Shown piece by piece: positions 32,258 to 40,284 of a stretch of 40,284 nucleotides of DNA. Position 1 is the stretch's first letter. Every line of letters begins with the position of its first letter. This DNA comes from Brevundimonas sp. UBA7534 (GTDB lineage Bacteria; Pseudomonadota; Alphaproteobacteria; Caulobacterales; Caulobacteraceae): NCBI RefSeq assembly GCF_002479325.1, contig NZ_DLMO01000115.1:1-40284 (forward strand), written 5' to 3'. The position numbers were made by a program, and so were the translations under genes. The notes under the pieces were generated by a model. It was given only the letters and a program-made list of their open reading frames with translations, ran no database searches and was not told the DNA's origin.

Positions 32258-32382
32258 CCGCTCATCCCGGCGAAAGTCGGGACCCAGTTCTTTTGTGGCG
32301 CAATGCGTTGGACGACAGTCGCGGGAACATCAGCCGGCCGTCGCCCAAAGCACTGGGTCCCGGCTTTCGCCGGGATGAGCGG
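32258..32382. repeat. Composite REP-like inverted repeat
   Basis: A 31-nt arm at 32258-32288 and its inverted copy at 32352-32382 differ at one position and are separated by 63 nt. Each arm itself folds: CCCGGCGAAAG..GGG on the left, CCCGG-CTTTCG-CCGGG on the right. Such nested palindromes beginning CTCATCCCGGCGAAAG are typical of repetitive extragenic elements in alphaproteobacteria. It lies between the cobS start and the ohr stop. The whole element could also act as a transcript barrier. Confidence 0.65.
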
Positions 32383-32390
32383 AGGAGGGG

Positions 32391-32819
32391 TTAGGCGGCG
32401 CTCAGTCGGACATCGACATTGCCGCGCGTGGCGTTGGAGTAGGGGCAGACCTGGTGGGCCTTTTCGATCAGGTCGTCGATCACCGCCTGGTCCAGGCCGT
32501 GATCGGACACCGTCAGGTCGACGTCCAGGTTGAAGCCTTCTCCCTTGGTGTTCTTGCCGAAGCCGACGCCGGCTGTGACCTTGGTGTCGGGGCCGACCGG
32601 CGTGCCGGCCTTGCCGCTGACCAGACGCAGGGCGCCGAGGTAGCAGGCGGCGTAGCCCGTGGCGAACAGCTGCTCTGGGTTGGTGCCGTCGCCGCCCTTG
32701 CCGCCCATCTCCTTGGGCGTGGACAGTTTCACGTCGATCTTGCCGTCGTCGGTGGCGGATCGGCCGTCTTCGCGTCCGCCGCCGGAGGCGGTGGACTGGG
32801 CGCGGTACAGGACTTCCAT
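32391..32819 (-). CDS. ohr: Organic hydroperoxide resistance protein, Ohr/OsmC family
   Basis: This 142-aa thiol peroxidase reduces organic hydroperoxides with dihydrolipoamide-linked electrons. The two reactive cysteines are Cys59 (GYAACYLGAL) and Cys125 (HQVCPYSNATRGN), with Glu49 in NPEQLFATG. The internal duplication-like beta structure starts at residue 1 with MEVLYRAQSTASGG. I chose the ATG at 32819 because it gives this family start with GGAGCC upstream; the frame is open 46 residues further without resemblance. It is divergent from the penicillin-binding protein gene with 140 nt between. No ohrR is adjacent in the window. Confidence 0.93.
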   Translation of the reverse strand: MEVLYRAQSTASGGGREDGRSATDDGKIDVKLSTPKEMGGKGGDGTNPEQLFATGYAACYLGALRLVSGKAGTPVGPDTKVTAGVGFGKNTKGEGFNLDVDLTVSDHGLDQAVIDDLIEKAHQVCPYSNATRGNVDVRLSAA

Positions 32820-32959
32820 GGAAAGGCTCCTTTGCGGTGAGGCTTGAGATATGGGAGCTAACGGGAGAGGAGGAAGGGCCGTTGCATCGCGGCCCCTAGC
32901 ATCGAGGGGGCGACGCGGGCTAAAGCAGCCGTTCGGGGCGCGTCTTTCGGAGTGCATGG

Positions 32960-35377
32960 GTGAAGATTGCCGAACGCTGGTTCGTGTGGGCCGGAATGGT
33001 TCTGCTGGGCGCGATCGCCCTGGCGGGACTTGTGGTCGCGGTCTATGCGGCCTGGCTGTTCCATGACCTGCCCGACGCCTCCGAACTGGCCGACTATCGG
33101 CCGCCGACGGCCACGCGCGTCTATGCCGGCGACGGCACCCTGATCGGCGAGTTTTCCGACGAGCGCCGAATCTACGTCTCCTACGACCAGATTCCCGACA
33201 CCGTGGTCCACGCCTTCCTGGCGGCCGAGGATCGCAGCTTCTTCCAGCACGGCGGCATCGATGTGTCCGGCATCGCCCGCGCCTCGATCAAGAACGTGGT
33301 GAACCTGGCCAGCGGTCGACGGCTGGAGGGGGGCTCGACCATCACCCAGCAGGTGGCCAAGAACGTCCTGCTGACCAACGAGACCAGCCTGAACCGCAAG
33401 CTGAAGGAAGCCATCCTGGCCAATCGCCTGGAGGCGACCCTGTCCAAGGAGCAGATCCTGGAGCTGTATCTGAACGAGATCTTCCTGGGATATCGTTCGT
33501 TCGGCATCGCCTCGGCCGCCTACAACTATTTCGGCAAGTCGCTGGCCCAACTGACGCCGCAGGAGGCGGCCTTCCTGGCGGCCCTGCCCAAGGGCCCCAA
33601 CAACTATCACCCCAAGCGCCACCCCGGCGCGGCCAAGGGCCGGCGCGACTGGGTGCTGGGCGAGATGGAACAGAGCGGCTGGCTGACGGAGGCGCAGCTG
33701 CAGCAGGCCCGCGCCGCCCCCCTGGTCACGCGCGATGCGCCCCAGCGCGCCGACTACAAGGACGCCGACTTCTTCGTGGAGGAGGCCCGTCGCCAAGCCG
33801 CGGCCAATCCGCAGTTCGGCGAGCAGTTGCGCGCCGGCGGTTTCTATATGCGCACCACCCTGGACCCGACGCTGCAGACGGCCGCGCGCGAGGCGCTGAT
33901 GCAGGGGCTTGAGAACTACGACCGTCGCCACGGCTGGCGCGGGGCCTGGGGTACGACCGACTTCGCCGACGGGTGGGAGAAAGCCGCCTTGGCGCAGCAG
34001 AAGACCCCGCCCGAGCGCCGCTCATGGGAAGTCGCCGCCGTCGAGAGCGTCAGCGGAAACACGGTGCGCATCCGCACCGCGCGCGACGACACGGCGGGAA
34101 CCCTGGTCGCCGCCGACGCCGCCTGGGCCAACGCCAACCGGCCGCTCAAGCGGGGCGACCTGATCCATGTGCAGAAAACCGGCGGCCAGTACGCGCTGAA
34201 GCAGGTGCCGCGCGTCAACGGCGCCCTGGTCGCCCTTGAGCCGCAGTCCGGCCGGGTGCTGGCGATGGTGGGCGGCTATTCCTACGCCCTGTCCAGCTTC
34301 AATCGCGCGACCCAGGCCAAGCGCCAGCCGGGCTCGTCATTCAAGCCTTTCGTCTATGCGACGGCGCTGGAGGGCGACTTCACCCCGGCCTCCATCGTGC
34401 TGGACGCCCCCATCAGCTTCGCCGGCGGGCCGAACGGCCAGCGGTGGTCGCCCGAGAACTACAGTCGCGAATACTACGGGCCGCAGACGCTGCGCCGCGG
34501 GCTGGAGCTGTCGCGCAACGTCATGACCGTGCGGCTGGCCCAGCAGGTCGGGATGAAGCGGATCGTGGAACAGTCCGAGCGGATGGGTCTGCCGGGCCTG
34601 ACGCCCAATCTGTCGGTGTCGTTGGGCGCCGGAGAGGTCACGCCCTACGACATCACCGCCGCCTACGCCGCCTTCGCCAACGGCGGGCGTCGGGTCCAGC
34701 CCTATCTGATCGACTATGTCCAGGACCGGAACGGCGAAACCATCTTCAAGGCCGACAATCGCCAGTGCCGCGAATGCGGCCGCGGCTTCTCGGGTCAGGA
34801 ATCGCCGCGCCTGCAACCACGCGGAACCCAGGTCATCGACCCGATCACGGCCTATCAGATCAGCTCCATGCTGGAAGGCGTGGTCCAGCGGGGCACGGCG
34901 ACCGGCGCGCGCGGCCTGGGCCGCTGGGTGGCCGGCAAGACCGGCACGACCAACGAGTATCGCTCGGCCTGGTTCGTCGGTTTCACCACCGACATCGTGG
35001 TGGGGGTCTTTATCGGCTTCGACGACAACCGGCCGCTGGGTTATGGCGAAACCGGCTCCACCGCCGCCGTGCCGGTGTTCACCCAGTTCATGCAGACGGC
35101 GCTGGAGCAGCGGCCCGCCCGCCCGTTCGTGCGGCCCAAGAACGCCGTCTTCCGCATGGTCAACGGCATAGAAGAGGCCTTCCGTCCCGGCACCGAGCGC
35201 CAGGCCCCGCCGCCGGTCCAGGCGCCGGTGATCCCCGAGGGGCCGCAGAACTACTATGACGTGATCCGCCGCGAGCAGGAGGCCGCCGCTGCGGCCGCCG
35301 GGACCACGCCGCCGCCGCCATCAGCGCCGCCGCCGCCGAAGCGGGAGCCGGCCGAGGACCTGAGCGGCCTCTACTGA
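32960..35377 (+). CDS. Penicillin-binding protein 1A
   Basis: This 805-aa bifunctional class A penicillin-binding protein polymerises and cross-links peptidoglycan in the periplasm. A membrane anchor (about 10-32) is followed by the GT51 transglycosylase domain with catalytic Glu90 in AAEDRSFFQHGGID and the KEAILANRLEATLSKEQILE block. The transpeptidase domain has the SSFK catalytic motif (Ser459, Lys462), SRN at 518-520 and KTGT at 660-663. A Pro/Ala-rich tail ends the protein. GTG at 32960 is the start. The last 7 bases overlap the convergent queA stop. The mrcA/ponA name is plausible but not certain. Confidence 0.95.
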   Translation: MKIAERWFVWAGMVLLGAIALAGLVVAVYAAWLFHDLPDASELADYRPPTATRVYAGDGTLIGEFSDERRIYVSYDQIPDTVVHAFLAAEDRSFFQHGGIDVSGIARASIKNVVNLASGRRLEGGSTITQQVAKNVLLTNETSLNRKLKEAILANRLEATLSKEQILELYLNEIFLGYRSFGIASAAYNYFGKSLAQLTPQEAAFLAALPKGPNNYHPKRHPGAAKGRRDWVLGEMEQSGWLTEAQLQQARAAPLVTRDAPQRADYKDADFFVEEARRQAAANPQFGEQLRAGGFYMRTTLDPTLQTAAREALMQGLENYDRRHGWRGAWGTTDFADGWEKAALAQQKTPPERRSWEVAAVESVSGNTVRIRTARDDTAGTLVAADAAWANANRPLKRGDLIHVQKTGGQYALKQVPRVNGALVALEPQSGRVLAMVGGYSYALSSFNRATQAKRQPGSSFKPFVYATALEGDFTPASIVLDAPISFAGGPNGQRWSPENYSREYYGPQTLRRGLELSRNVMTVRLAQQVGMKRIVEQSERMGLPGLTPNLSVSLGAGEVTPYDITAAYAAFANGGRRVQPYLIDYVQDRNGETIFKADNRQCRECGRGFSGQESPRLQPRGTQVIDPITAYQISSMLEGVVQRGTATGARGLGRWVAGKTGTTNEYRSAWFVGFTTDIVVGVFIGFDDNRPLGYGETGSTAAVPVFTQFMQTALEQRPARPFVRPKNAVFRMVNGIEEAFRPGTERQAPPPVQAPVIPEGPQNYYDVIRREQEAAAAAAGTTPPPPSAPPPPKREPAEDLSGLY

Positions 35378-36468
35378 GGCCGCTCAGCCCGGAACAGCAG
35401 CGAGCCGTCGCCGTAGGAGTAGAAGCGGTAACCCGCCTCGATCGCGTGGGCGTAGGCCGCCCGCATCGTCTCCAGCCCGGCGAAGGCGCTGACGAGCATG
35501 AACAGGGTCGACTTCGGCAGGTGGAAGTTGGTCATCAGCACGTCGACCGCGCGGAAACGATAGCCGGGCGTGATGAAGATGGCCGTGTCCCCGTGGAAGG
35601 GGTGGACCACGCCGTTCTCGGCCGTCGCGCTTTCCAGCAGGCGCAAGGAGGTGGTGCCGACGCAGACGATGCGGCCGCCGGCGGCGTGGACGGCGTTAAG
35701 GGCCTCGGCCGTCTCGGCGGACACCTCGCCCCATTCGGAGTGCATCCGGTGGTCGGCCAGGTCGTCGGCCTTCACCGGCAGGAAGGTGCCGGCCCCGACG
35801 TGCAGCGTCACCGCGTGGGTCGAGACGCCCTTCGCATGGATCGCCTGCAGCAGGGCGGGCGTGAAATGCAGGCCAGCGGTGGGCGCGGCGACCGAGCCGT
35901 CGTGTTCGGCGAAGACCGTCTGGTAGTCGGAACGGTCGCGGTCGTCCTCGGGTCGTTTGGCGGCGATATAGGGCGGAAGCGGCATGACGCCGACATCGCG
36001 GATGGCGTCGTCCAGCGCCGGGCCGGACAGGTCGAACCGCAGCGTGACCAGACCGTCCTCGCCCTTGGCCTCGACGGTCGCGTCCAGCCGGCCCAGGTCG
36101 CAAGCGGCGTCGGTCTCCCGTCCGAACCGAACCCGGTCGCCCGGCTTGATGCGTTTGCCGGGTTTCATGAAGGCGGACCAGACATCGGGCGCGTCGCGGT
36201 GATGCAGCGTCGCCTCGACATCGACGACCAGGGTCTCGCCTTCGGGGCCGGGCCGTTGGCGGACGCCGGACAGGCGGGCGGGGATCACCCGCGTGTCGTT
36301 GAACACCAGGGCGTCGCCGGGGCGGAGAAAGTCGGGCAGATCGCGCACGATGCGATCCGTCAGAGCGCCGTCCCTGACCACCAGCAGACGCGCGGAATCG
36401 CGCGGATCGGCCGGACGCAGGGCGATGCGGTCCTCGGGCAGGTCGAAGTCGAAATCGGCGGTCTTCAT
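35371..36468 (-). CDS. queA: S-adenosylmethionine:tRNA ribosyltransferase-isomerase
   Basis: This 365-aa enzyme transfers and isomerises the ribosyl moiety of S-adenosylmethionine onto preQ1-modified tRNA in queuosine synthesis. Family motifs are FDFDLPEDRIALRPADPRDS near the start, FNDTRVIPARL, APTAGLHFT, LHVGAGTFLPVK and TTSLRLLE. I chose the ATG at 36468 because it gives the normal N-terminus; the frame is open to 37053 but that part has no similarity to the family. The partner tgt is not adjacent. It is convergent with the penicillin-binding protein gene. Confidence 0.95.
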   Translation of the reverse strand: MKTADFDFDLPEDRIALRPADPRDSARLLVVRDGALTDRIVRDLPDFLRPGDALVFNDTRVIPARLSGVRQRPGPEGETLVVDVEATLHHRDAPDVWSAFMKPGKRIKPGDRVRFGRETDAACDLGRLDATVEAKGEDGLVTLRFDLSGPALDDAIRDVGVMPLPPYIAAKRPEDDRDRSDYQTVFAEHDGSVAAPTAGLHFTPALLQAIHAKGVSTHAVTLHVGAGTFLPVKADDLADHRMHSEWGEVSAETAEALNAVHAAGGRIVCVGTTSLRLLESATAENGVVHPFHGDTAIFITPGYRFRAVDVLMTNFHLPKSTLFMLVSAFAGLETMRAAYAHAIEAGYRFYSYGDGSLLFRAERPQ

Positions 36469-36552
36469 CAGGCGGGGCACAGGCCACGCGACGAGCAGGG
36501 GGTCAAGGGGCCGCCCCTGTGAACCGGGCGGCGGCTGGCGTGTTTGAGGCGG

Positions 36553-37023
36553 ATGAACCCGATCCGTCTGCTCCCCTCCGTCCTCATCGGCGCTGTCGCC
36601 AGCGCCCGTTCCATGACCCCGATGGCCGCCATCGCCGGCGCCCGCCTGGCCCACGCGCGGACGCCCGGCCGAATGGTGCTGCTGGACCATCCGTTGTTCA
36701 AGTTCGGCGCCCTGGCGATGGGCGTCGGCGAACTGCTGGGCGACAAGATGAAGTCTGCGCCGGATCGCACGGTGTTCCTGGGCCTGCTGGCGCGGGTGAT
36801 GAGCGCGGGCATCGCCGGGGCGGCCCTGGCGCCGCGCGGGCGCGAAAGGACGGGCGCGGCATTGGCGGTCGGCACGGCCGTTCCGCTGGCCTATCTGACC
36901 CTGGCCGGCCGCAAGACGGCCATGCGGCGCATCGGTCAGACCAAGAGCGGCGTCATAGAGGATGCGCTGATCGTGGCGGCCGGGGCGGCGGTGACGGCTT
37001 GGGCGGTCGGGCGGCGCCGCTGA
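36553..37023 (+). CDS. DUF4126-like membrane protein
   Basis: This 156-aa protein resembles DUF4126 family proteins. It has small-residue-rich hydrophobic helices (LLPSVLIGAVASARSM, AGIAGAALA, AALAVGTAVPLAYLTLAG, LIVAAGAAVTAWAV) and a conserved GELLGDKM motif near 65. Four or more helices point to an inner-membrane protein. The ATG at 36553 is preceded closely by GAGGCGG. It is divergent from queA. No function is established for the family. Confidence 0.72.
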   Translation: MNPIRLLPSVLIGAVASARSMTPMAAIAGARLAHARTPGRMVLLDHPLFKFGALAMGVGELLGDKMKSAPDRTVFLGLLARVMSAGIAGAALAPRGRERTGAALAVGTAVPLAYLTLAGRKTAMRRIGQTKSGVIEDALIVAAGAAVTAWAVGRRR

Positions 37024-37064
37024 GGCGTTGACCGGGGCGCGTTGACGGGCCAAACGCTCGGCCC

Positions 37065-38744
37065 ATGCTTCAGAACCTCGAAACCCTCGCCCGCGAGGCC
37101 CGCTCGTGGCCTTTCGAACAAGCCCGCAATCTTCTGGCCCATGTGTTGAAGAAGCGGCTTTCGGACGCGGAGCGGGCTGCGGCCAAGCTGTTGATCGACG
37201 CCGGCAAGGTTGATGAGGCGCTCGCGACCTTCGAGGCGCTGCAACGGCCGGTGATCCTGGAGACGGGCTACGGCCCCTCGGGCCTGCCGCACATGGGCAC
37301 CTTCGGCGAGGTGGCGCGCACGACCATGGTGCGCAACGCCTTCCGCGCCCTGACCGGGGATCATTGGCCGACGCGGCTGATCGCCTTCTCCGACGACATG
37401 GACGGGCTGCGCAAGGTGCCTGAGGGCATCCCGAACCCGGAGATGCTGGCCGAAGACCTGCACAAGCCCCTGACCCAGGTGCGCGACCCGTTCGGCACGC
37501 ACGACAGCTTCGGCGCCCACAACAATGCGCGACTACGGGCCTTCCTGGACTCGTTCGGCTTCGACTACGAGTTCATGTCCTCGACCGAGACCTACAAGTC
37601 CGGTCGGTTCGACGCGACCCTGCTGACCCTGCTGGAACGGTTCGACGCGGTCCAGGCCATCATGTTGCCGACGCTGGGCGAGGAGCGGCGCGCGACCTAC
37701 TCGCCCTTCCTGCCGATCAGCCCGATCACCGGCCATGTGCTGCAGGTCCCGACGCTGGAGCGCAACGTCGAGAAGGGAATGATCACCTTCGAGGATCCGG
37801 CGGGCGAGCCCGGCAACCGCACCGAAGTCCCGGTCACCGGCGGCCATGTGAAGCTGCAGTGGAAGCCCGACTGGGCCATGCGCTGGACCGCGCTGGACGT
37901 CGATTACGAAATGTCGGGCAAGGACCTGATCGAGAGCGTGCGGGAATCGTCCAAGGTCTGTCGCGCCCTGGGCGGGATTCCGCCGGAGGGCTTCAACTAC
38001 GAACTGTTCCTCGACATCGAGGGCAAGAAGATCTCCAAGTCCAAGGGCAACGGCCTGACGATGGAGGAGTGGCTGCGCTACGGCACGCCCGAGAGCCTGT
38101 CGTGGTACATGTTCCAGTCGCCGAAGTCGGCCAAGAGCCTGCACTTCAACGTCATTCCGCGCGCGATCGACGATTATCTGGCCTTCATCGAAAGCTACAA
38201 GACCCAGGAGCCGGCCAAGCGGATCGACAACGCCGTCTGGTCGATCCACGCCGGGAATCCGCCGACCCACACGTCGCCGGTGTCGTTCGCCCTGCTGCTG
38301 AACCTGGTCGGGGTGGCCAACGCCTCCACCCGGGATCAGTTGTGGGCCTATTTCGCCCGCTATCTGCCGGAGGCGACGCCCGAGAACGAGCCGCTGCTCG
38401 ACCGGCTGATGGGCCACGCGCTCAACTATTACGAGGATTTCGTGAAGCCGGCGAAGTCCTATCGCCTGCCCGACGACAAGGAGAAGGCGGCGCTGCTGGA
38501 CCTGGCCGAACGGCTGAAGGCCCTGCCGGGCGACACGACCGACGGCGAACTGATCCAGAACGAAGTGTACGCCGTGGGCAAGGCCCACGGGTTCGAGCCC
38601 CTGCGGGCGTGGTTCGGCGCGCTTTATGAAGTGCTGCTGGGCGCCAGCCAGGGACCGCGCTTCGGTTCGTTCGCCGCCATCTATGGCCTGCCGCAGACGA
38701 TCGAACTGATCGAAAAAGGCGCCAACGGCGATCTGGCGAGCTGA
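37065..38744 (+). CDS. lysK: Lysyl-tRNA synthetase, class I
   Basis: This is a 559-aa class I LysRS, the archaeal-type enzyme found in many alphaproteobacteria in place of the class II form. The HIGH-like motif is PSGLPHMG at 71-78, and the KMSKS-like loop KISKSKG is at 322-328. The C-terminal helical domain recognises the tRNA anticodon. It charges tRNA-Lys with lysine in the cytoplasm. The ATG is 41 nt after the DUF4126 stop, so the two may be co-transcribed. No damage is visible. Confidence 0.96.
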   Translation: MLQNLETLAREARSWPFEQARNLLAHVLKKRLSDAERAAAKLLIDAGKVDEALATFEALQRPVILETGYGPSGLPHMGTFGEVARTTMVRNAFRALTGDHWPTRLIAFSDDMDGLRKVPEGIPNPEMLAEDLHKPLTQVRDPFGTHDSFGAHNNARLRAFLDSFGFDYEFMSSTETYKSGRFDATLLTLLERFDAVQAIMLPTLGEERRATYSPFLPISPITGHVLQVPTLERNVEKGMITFEDPAGEPGNRTEVPVTGGHVKLQWKPDWAMRWTALDVDYEMSGKDLIESVRESSKVCRALGGIPPEGFNYELFLDIEGKKISKSKGNGLTMEEWLRYGTPESLSWYMFQSPKSAKSLHFNVIPRAIDDYLAFIESYKTQEPAKRIDNAVWSIHAGNPPTHTSPVSFALLLNLVGVANASTRDQLWAYFARYLPEATPENEPLLDRLMGHALNYYEDFVKPAKSYRLPDDKEKAALLDLAERLKALPGDTTDGELIQNEVYAVGKAHGFEPLRAWFGALYEVLLGASQGPRFGSFAAIYGLPQTIELIEKGANGDLAS

Positions 38745-38837
38745 TGATCCTTCTTGCTTCGCTGCAGAGGCGTGCGCCCGCGCTTCACGGCGCGCAGGGG
38801 GCCGTCGGCGCGACGAACATGAACCGAAAATAACGAC

Positions 38838-38854
38838 AAGGCTCCGGGAGCCTT
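38838..38854. promoter_or_regulatory. Small hairpin downstream of lysK
   Basis: AAGGCTCC (38838-38845) pairs with GGAGCCTT (38847-38854) with a single-base gap, preceded by an A-rich stretch on the plus strand. It could be a terminator read from the minus strand, a leader hairpin of the next gene, or neither. Confidence 0.35.
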
Positions 38855-38910
38855 CAGCTTCGCCGGCGCATTCTGTCCTGCATCGACAACGGGATGACAG
38901 GAGAACAGCC

Positions 38911-39384
38911 ATGTCGAACAGGATCTTCAATACGGGTCTGGCTACCGCCGCCGCGCTGGCCGCGCTGGTCACCGCCGCTCCGATGGCGGCTCAGGCGCAG
39001 GCTAACGGCGTCACCAACTGCGATGCGCCAGGCGGCCGCCAGCAGGCCGGTGCGCTTCTGGGCGCGGTGGTCGGCGGCGTGGTCGGCTCGAACCTGGCCC
39101 GCAACGAGCGCACCCTAGGCACGGTGGTCGGCGCCGGCGCCGGCGCCGCGGCTGGCTCGTACATCGGCTGCAATCAGCAGCGCGCGCGCGCTGCGGCCCA
39201 GTCGAACGCCAACATGTACCGCGCGAGCTCCAACCTGCGCATCCGCAGCGGCCCTGGCACCAACTACCGCCAGGCCGGCAGCCTGTCGGCAGGCCAGCCC
39301 TTTACGGCCGTCGGCTCGCAGGGCGAATGGATTCAGATCGCCGGCGGCGGTTGGGTCAACGCCCACTACGTCACGGCCAACTGA
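38911..39384 (+). CDS. Glycine-zipper plus bacterial SH3 domain protein
   Basis: This 157-aa exported protein has a signal peptide (about 1-30, ending AAQAQ) and a glycine-zipper segment (ALLGAVVGGVVGSNLA and VVGAGAGAAAGSYIG, about 47-88) like that of 17-kDa surface antigens. A C-terminal SH3b domain follows (about 105-155) with NLRIRSGPGTNYR, GEWIQI and WVNAHYV. Such proteins sit in the envelope and often bind peptidoglycan. GGAGAA lies upstream of the ATG. Two Cys (about 37 and 89) may form a disulfide. It is convergent with the S24 regulator and shares its terminator. Confidence 0.85.
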   Translation: MSNRIFNTGLATAAALAALVTAAPMAAQAQANGVTNCDAPGGRQQAGALLGAVVGGVVGSNLARNERTLGTVVGAGAGAAAGSYIGCNQQRARAAAQSNANMYRASSNLRIRSGPGTNYRQAGSLSAGQPFTAVGSQGEWIQIAGGGWVNAHYVTAN

Positions 39385-39483
39385 GGCCCCCCCTGGCGTC
39401 GTGAACCGCCGAAGACCTCCCTTCGCCCCCAAAGGGCTTCGGCAGTCACGATGAACCGCTCGCGCTTCGCCGCTGAGCAAGGA

Positions 39484-39520
39484 ACCCCCGTCCGGTCCGC
39501 CGGGCGGGGGTCTTCTATTG
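39484..39520. terminator. Bidirectional-looking terminator
   Basis: ACCCCCGTCCGG (39484-39495) pairs with CCGGGCGGGGGT (39500-39511), a 12-bp stem with one G-U pair and a 4-nt loop, followed by TCTTCTATT. It stands between the convergent SH3 gene and the S24 regulator and overlaps the regulator's stop codon. Confidence 0.75.
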
Positions 39521-40150
39521 GCTGACCCACAGGATCCGCGCCATCCACTCGATATCGGCGCGCGGCACGACGCGCGGGGGATAGTCGGGATTGGCGGACC
39601 CAAGGGTTGCGGTTCGGGCGGTCAGGCGCGCCAGTTCCTTGGCCACCACCTCTCCCGTCGACAGACGGGCGACAATCCGATCTCCGCGCCTCGGCGGGGC
39701 GGCCTCGCGGTCCACGATGACCCGGTCTCCCTCTCGATAGACGGGCGACATGGAGTCGCCGCTGATCCTCAGACTGAACAGGCCGGCCGAAGGGCGGGGC
39801 AACTCGGTCTGGTCCCAGCCTTCACCGGCCGGCAGGCCCGCCTCGTCGAAAAAGCCGTCCTCGCCCGCCCGGGCCAATCCCAGAAGCGGGATGACGGCGG
39901 CCTTGGCCTGGGCGTCGTCGGCCAGGGCCGCGAAGTCGGCCAGCGAGACGCCAGTCGCCTCCAGGATTCGCGTCAGGCTTTCTGTGGACGGCCAGCGCGG
40001 TCGGGGCGGGTCGCCGGCGCCAAATCGCTTCGAGGGGTTGAAGGCGGTCGCGTCCAGACCCGCCCGTAGCGCCAGGCCGGAGGGCGAAAGCCCTTCACGG
40101 CGCGCCAAGGCGTCCAGCGCCTTCCACAATCGAGCATGAGACAGGGGCAT
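39515..40150 (-). CDS. S24-family (LexA/CI-like) transcriptional repressor
   Basis: This 211-aa protein has an N-terminal helix-turn-helix (about residues 5-75, LALRAGLDATAFNPSKR then STESLTRILEATGVSLADFA). A C-terminal S24 peptidase domain carries catalytic Ser133 (ISGDSMSP) and Lys171 (GEVVAKEL). A possible self-cleavage Ala-Gly pair is at 95-96 (ARAGED). Proteins of this type repress DNA-damage or phage-like genes and are cleaved when RecA filaments form, or act simply as sensors. It is not classic LexA. Repeated half-sites lie just upstream of its start at 40185-40213, which suggests self-regulation. No prophage genes are visible nearby. Confidence 0.9.
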   Translation of the reverse strand: MPLSHARLWKALDALARREGLSPSGLALRAGLDATAFNPSKRFGAGDPPRPRWPSTESLTRILEATGVSLADFAALADDAQAKAAVIPLLGLARAGEDGFFDEAGLPAGEGWDQTELPRPSAGLFSLRISGDSMSPVYREGDRVIVDREAAPPRRGDRIVARLSTGEVVAKELARLTARTATLGSANPDYPPRVVPRADIEWMARILWVSQ

Positions 40151-40184
40151 GACGCCCTCCGCGAGCGATTCGCCTCAGCTTAGT

Positions 40185-40213
40185 GGAATGAGATAGGAAT
40201 GTCTGCCTATTCC
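40185..40213. promoter_or_regulatory. Repeated GGAAT half-sites, candidate operator of the S24 repressor
   Basis: GGAAT occurs at 40185-40189 and 40196-40200, and its complement ATTCC at 40209-40213. The last two form an inverted repeat with an 8-nt spacer, and the first two are direct repeats 11 bp apart, about one helical turn. They lie 35-63 nt upstream of the repressor start. Confidence 0.45.
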
Positions 40214-40284
40214 AGGCCCGCGGCCCGCCGCTCTTGCCAAGCCCAGAAGGTGCCGACGGCGATGCAGCCGATGATCAGATAGCT
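40207..40284 (-). CDS. C-terminal end of a membrane protein, cut by the window edge
   Basis: The last 25 codons of a minus-strand gene run in from the right edge and end at TAG (40207-40209). The visible residues form one hydrophobic helix (SYLIIGCIAVGTFWAW) followed by QERRAAGLE, the usual look of a cytoplasmic tail after a membrane segment. The family cannot be told from this length. Its stop overlaps the candidate operator of the S24 gene downstream. Confidence 0.6.
   Translation of the reverse strand, partial: SYLIIGCIAVGTFWAWQERRAAGLE

Noticed and set aside
36469..37053. N-terminal extension of queA of nearly 200 residues
   Set aside because: It lies opposite the DUF4126 gene, is not related to QueA, and the ATG at 36468 gives the normal start of the enzyme.

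Overview
The window looks like chromosomal DNA from a high-GC alphaproteobacterium of the Caulobacterales, most probably Brevundimonas or a close relative. The main pointers are the class I lysyl-tRNA synthetase, the petABC operon next to trmL, DUF6880, DUF6356 and DUF4126 proteins, several TonB-dependent receptors, S24-type repressors and an N-type CobS. This placement comes from reading the proteins; no database search was run.

Layout. (1) 1-5.5 kb holds regulators and small redox enzymes: a GcvA-like LysR gene overlapping a DUF6356 gene, a decayed reading frame, an NmrA-like/DUF1857 pair divergent from a LysR gene, and an HxlR gene divergent from an SDR gene. (2) 5.7-14.0 kb is the most distinctive block: an ECF sigma factor, a FecR anti-sigma factor, a TonB-dependent receptor without a signalling domain, an exported amidohydrolase, and a second paralogous receptor that does carry the STN signalling domain. 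All five point the same way and look like a surface-signalled uptake and processing system for an unknown substrate. (3) 14.1-16.1 kb is an xthA-DUF6880 operon on the minus strand. (4) 16.4-22.1 kb is accessory in character. A convergent pair of small genes occurs twice in direct orientation (16408-16977 and 21474-22038). Between the copies lie a Na+/H+ antiporter, a soluble chemoreceptor, a MarR regulator, a DUF305 protein and a tyrosine-recombinase fragment. Each copy of the pair carries one lesion, in the opposite partner. (5) 22.1-25.6 kb is core: trmL and the cytochrome bc1 operon petABC, closed by a strong terminator. (6) 25.7-30.0 kb has secreted proteins, including two tandem M28 metallopeptidases and a lipoprotein. 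(7) 30.0-40.3 kb is mostly housekeeping: ychF, cobS, ohr, PBP1A, queA, DUF4126, lysK, a glycine-zipper/SH3 protein, an S24 repressor and the end of a membrane protein.

How the genes work together. In the 5.7-14 kb block, the STN domain of the second receptor would contact the periplasmic part of FecR when substrate binds. FecR would then release the sigma factor, which would switch on the receptors and the amidohydrolase. The amidohydrolase would process the imported compound in the periplasm or cytoplasm. petABC encodes all three catalytic subunits of respiratory complex III. Elsewhere the genes form short, independent transcription units, several with palindromic candidate operators in divergent promoters. 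No rRNA, tRNA, CRISPR array or complete insertion sequence was seen.
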